Shown here in pieces: positions 7,147-9,645 of a stretch of 9,645 nucleotides of DNA. The notes beneath the pieces were generated by a model. It did not search any database. It was not told where the DNA came from and saw nothing but the letters and a program-made list of their open reading frames with translations. How positions within the stretch are numbered: the stretch's first letter is position 1; the number at the start of each line of letters is the position of its first letter. Source of the DNA: a bacterium (GTDB lineage: Bacteria > UBP14 > UBA6098 > JAFGQG01); the NCBI GenBank assembly GCA_016930435.1, contig JAFGGQ010000050.1, positions 1 to 9,645 on the forward strand. The letters run 5' to 3'. The position numbers and the translations under genes are program-made.

Positions 7147-9645
7147 TCAGTCCTTAATACACCTGACGCAAAGGCCACCTGCCCGGTTAATGTAAGTTTC
7201 TGTCGTCACATAACCAAGATTAGTGAACCACAGCACGGATGAACCGTTTGAGACTATAGTGGAACTCCAGTAGTAACCCCAATCGCCGGCATTATACAAC
7301 AAACCATTATCGCTCACGCGGGAGCCAGCGGCAATCAGCTTTAACGTACTGCCGAAAGCTCCGATGTGGCCACCAGTGCTCCAGCTACCCCACTCGTTAG
7401 TCCACTCGGTTCTAGTGGGTAAGCGGTACCCGGGCGGACAGGGATTATTTATGCCAGCGGCTCCCTGCCATAACATATTATTCTGAGGATCACGCCAATC
7501 ACCAGTCCAATGTTCACCTATTATAAAAAGACTATGTCCAGGATTATCTGTGGAGCTGGTAGTATCGGTGGTTCCGTTTACCGGAGTACCGCTGGATGAA
7601 CTGGTCCAATTAATACACTCATGACCATCGCTTAGCCTGCCCCATTGGAACAGCGCGCCATAAGCCAGATAATCATCGAAAGCTGTTGCTTGTCTCGAAG
7701 CTCCAAGATTCCGGTCCATCCAGGTTTCTCCAGTAGAATCATTGGTGACCTCTACGACCTCTGTTTCACCGCATACGCCGCACCATGGTGGGCAATAAAT
7801 ATCATTCCAGGAGTTAAATTCCCAAATTTGCAGACATTTTGTGGAGAGGTTATATATCATCAGACTCTGGGTTGGACTGGAGATAGCATCTCTTTGCTCG
7901 TTCGTTAGCCTGGGGATAACAAAGCCGCCGGAAGTTGAGCTAACATCCAATGCAGCCGAAGGGGCAGGGGAAGTCGTCCCGATACCGACAGTGCCGGAAA
8001 CCCCGGAATACATATTAGAGCCGGCAATGACCCAATCTCCATCCGGTGCGGTAGTGACTGTTGCGGGATTAGTCCAGGATGCGTTTCCAGATGCATTTGA
8101 CTTGAGAATGTAGCCATTTGTAGCTCCGGAGGTCATCTGAAAATTGGTTGTTTTTGCAGTTCCACTCACTTCCAGGATGCTGGTTGGGCTTGTAGTTCCA
8201 ATACCAACATATCCTTCCGAATTAATAAAAATCCCTTCTTCATCGCCATCACCACTCAAGTAGCCAGAGTTCAGGTTTATTTCGAAACCAGCTATATCAA
8301 GGTTCTGCGTTGCTGTATGGTTACCGAGGTTATCACCGGGTACACTCGTTAATCCGGAGCCATCCCCGATAAAGGCATTGGCAGTAACATCGCCGTAAAA
8401 ATATCCTTCTCCGTCACAAATTCGCGCTAATTCAAGCGTATGGAAATCAACTCCGGTGACAATTAAATTGTCTATATAGACATCGTTACCGTAACCCGAA
8501 ATAAACTTCAAGGAAAGGTATATGGTGGGACGGAGTGACATAGATTCCGGCAGGATTATTGTTTCGGTCTTCCAACCAGTTGATCCATCTACCCTGTGAA
8601 GCGTATCTGCGATGATCCATGTTAGGCCATCCCGTGAACAACTCAACTCTAGCAGGTCGTCATAAAATGGGTAACCAGTGTCATGAAGCATATCGACACT
8701 TACTTTAATGGAGGTATATCCGGTAGTTGAAAAACCCGTAGTTTGCCGCAGTGTAATCTGGTTTCCTGCCGCGCAAACAAAACTGTTAAACTCCACCATT
8801 ACAGCGCCTTCAGTTGGGTAAAATCCGGAAGGATATTGAGAGGCAGCAACATAGTCCAGATCAGCGGTGCCTGACGCGTCCACTTCATCCCATCCAACCG
8901 GGGGATCACCGGATTCGAATCCCTCGGTATAAAGTACCTCAGTTAGCCCTCCTAAAAAGGAAGCGCATCCATAAATATCGAGATGGTCATCAATTATAAT
9001 AATATCTCCTACAGCTTGTATTGAATCAGCGATAAGTTCACCATGAACCTTTGTGTTTGCCATGATTACGATCGTATCGGCAGTGGATGCCTCTTTCGAC
9101 CACACTGTATCCCGATTGCCCAGATCGTCTGGCACTCCCCGGAGTGAATCCCAATGGGCAATGAATGTGTCCTGCTGACCAACGTCGTCAACGCCGTCAG
9201 CAAAACCGGGAGGTATATCGACGATATCCGTATTCCAATTGATGGAAGTAAGACCGTCGTCCCCGTCGGCAATGTCAGCAGGGATACCACGCAGGCTGTC
9301 CCAGTGGGCAATCATGGTGTCATACTGATCTTCGGTTACACCTCCTGCAATGCTATCGGCAATACCGGCCCGGAAGGAGTACGGACTGGCGCTAAGCGGC
9401 ATACGTGGGGTCAAACGGTCGCCATCAACCGTTATCTGCAGCCAGTATGGGGTTTCGAATGAAAGACCAATCGGATTCACCGAGCCAAGCTGGACATCGA
9501 AGAGTCCCTTGATGATGGGGACATCCGATTGCGTTTCACCCCAGAGCGAGTCGCCGGTACTGTCCGAATTCCACAAGCTAAAGCCAATGTCGAGTGTGTC
9601 GGTGATGCCAACGCCATCAACATCAGTTACTTTGCCTTGATATGA
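7147..9645 (-). CDS. Secreted mosaic surface protein with FISUMP C-terminal domain, 5' end outside the window
   Basis: The frame is open to the window edge, giving 832 residues. A TTG at 9576 is internal, because the codons before it continue a conserved domain starting SYQGKVTD. The missing part is probably only the signal peptide and a few residues. Order of parts (numbered from the edge): an N-terminal domain, about 1-95, of the SYQGK...PYWLQITVDG...PLSASPYSFRA type common in secreted bacterial proteins. Next are two HWDSLRG repeats 50 residues apart, about 102-175. A jelly-roll domain resembling choice-of-anchor/cleaved-adhesin modules follows, about 235-396 (starts FESGDPPVGW, ends DNLIVTG). 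Two tail-fibre-like GIGTTSP repeats lie near 480 and 553, then GGFVIPRLTNEQRDAI. A cysteine cluster CPPWCGVCG precedes the FISUMP domain, about 629-832 (TWMDRNLGAS, CPPGYRLPTRTEW, GYYWSST, CVRCIKD end). No type IX sorting domain is visible. An extracellular adhesive or structural role is inferred; no catalytic site is seen. Confidence 0.85.
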   Translation of the reverse strand, partial: SYQGKVTDVDGVGITDTLDIGFSLWNSDSTGDSLWGETQSDVPIIKGLFDVQLGSVNPIGLSFETPYWLQITVDGDRLTPRMPLSASPYSFRAGIADSIAGGVTEDQYDTMIAHWDSLRGIPADIADGDDGLTSINWNTDIVDIPPGFADGVDDVGQQDTFIAHWDSLRGVPDDLGNRDTVWSKEASTADTIVIMANTKVHGELIADSIQAVGDIIIIDDHLDIYGCASFLGGLTEVLYTEGFESGDPPVGWDEVDASGTADLDYVAASQYPSGFYPTEGAVMVEFNSFVCAAGNQITLRQTTGFSTTGYTSIKVSVDMLHDTGYPFYDDLLELSCSRDGLTWIIADTLHRVDGSTGWKTETIILPESMSLRPTIYLSLKFISGYGNDVYIDNLIVTGVDFHTLELARICDGEGYFYGDVTANAFIGDGSGLTSVPGDNLGNHTATQNLDIAGFEINLNSGYLSGDGDEEGIFINSEGYVGIGTTSPTSILEVSGTAKTTNFQMTSGATNGYILKSNASGNASWTNPATVTTAPDGDWVIAGSNMYSGVSGTVGIGTTSPAPSAALDVSSTSGGFVIPRLTNEQRDAISSPTQSLMIYNLSTKCLQIWEFNSWNDIYCPPWCGVCGETEVVEVTNDSTGETWMDRNLGASRQATAFDDYLAYGALFQWGRLSDGHECINWTSSSSGTPVNGTTDTTSSTDNPGHSLFIIGEHWTGDWRDPQNNMLWQGAAGINNPCPPGYRLPTRTEWTNEWGSWSTGGHIGAFGSTLKLIAAGSRVSDNGLLYNAGDWGYYWSSTIVSNGSSVLWFTNLGYVTTETYINRAGGLCVRCIKD
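9120..9345 (-). repeat. Two-copy internal protein repeat with HWDSLRG core
   Basis: Within the mosaic surface protein the segment DTMIAHWDSLRGIPAD recurs exactly 50 residues later as DTFIAHWDSLRGVPDD. The stretch between them is rich in Asp and Gly (ADGDDG, FADGVDDVG). The two copies have diverged at the DNA level through synonymous changes, so the duplication is old or maintained by selection on the protein. Such Asp/Gly-rich linkers are common in secreted Bacteroidota proteins and may be spacer or calcium-binding segments; the latter is only a guess. Confidence 0.7.

Noticed and set aside
7060-7242. Plus-strand frame of 60 codons overlapping the end of the surface-protein gene
   Set aside because: Its second half is antisense to the FISUMP domain and its first half shows no recognisable protein features.
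7147-9576. TTG at 9576 as the start of the surface-protein gene
   Set aside because: The frame continues upstream to the window edge and those 23 codons complete a conserved SYQGK-type domain, so the TTG is internal and the gene is partial.
1-9645. CRISPR arrays, tRNA/rRNA genes, transposases, defence or toxin-antitoxin modules
   Set aside because: I looked for regular direct repeats with spacers, cloverleaf-type sequence and characteristic protein motifs on both strands and saw none.

Overview
The window reads as a piece of a Gram-negative (diderm) genome of moderate GC content. It is most likely from the Bacteroidota or a related group, possibly an uncultured environmental lineage. The pointers are an outer-membrane assembly pair (TamA-like Omp85 protein and TamB), A-rich leaders without strong Shine-Dalgarno sequences, and a mosaic surface protein ending in a FISUMP-type domain with GIGTTSP repeats, which is typical of Bacteroidota and Fibrobacterota. 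The taxonomic call is an inference.

All convincing genes lie on the minus strand, so transcription runs right to left. From the right edge: (1) 9645-7147 is a large secreted mosaic protein that runs off the window, so its signal peptide is outside. (2) 7146-6594 is a gene-free stretch of about 550 bases with a hairpin, a short-period AT-rich repeat, a 9-bp inverted repeat overlapping a promoter-like sequence, and one copy of a 38-bp repeat. (3) 6593-6345 is a small unrecognised open frame of 82 codons. (4) 6257-4416 is a TamA/BamA-type Omp85 protein with three POTRA domains and a 16-stranded-type barrel. (5) 4334-417 is a full-length TamB-like protein. (6) 416-1 is gene-free and holds GC-rich hairpins and the second, inverted copy of the 38-bp repeat.

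The tamA-like and tamB-like genes follow each other with an 81-base gap and almost certainly work together. TamB is anchored in the inner membrane and spans the periplasm with a long beta-rich groove. The Omp85 partner sits in the outer membrane, and the pair supports outer-membrane protein insertion and/or lipid transport. The surface protein upstream appears to be a separate transcription unit, being separated by 553 bases of non-coding DNA plus the small frame.

I found no clearly new multi-gene system. The most unusual observation is the 38-bp repeat (37 of 38 identical), which flanks the small-frame/tamA/tamB block in inverted, inward-facing orientation.
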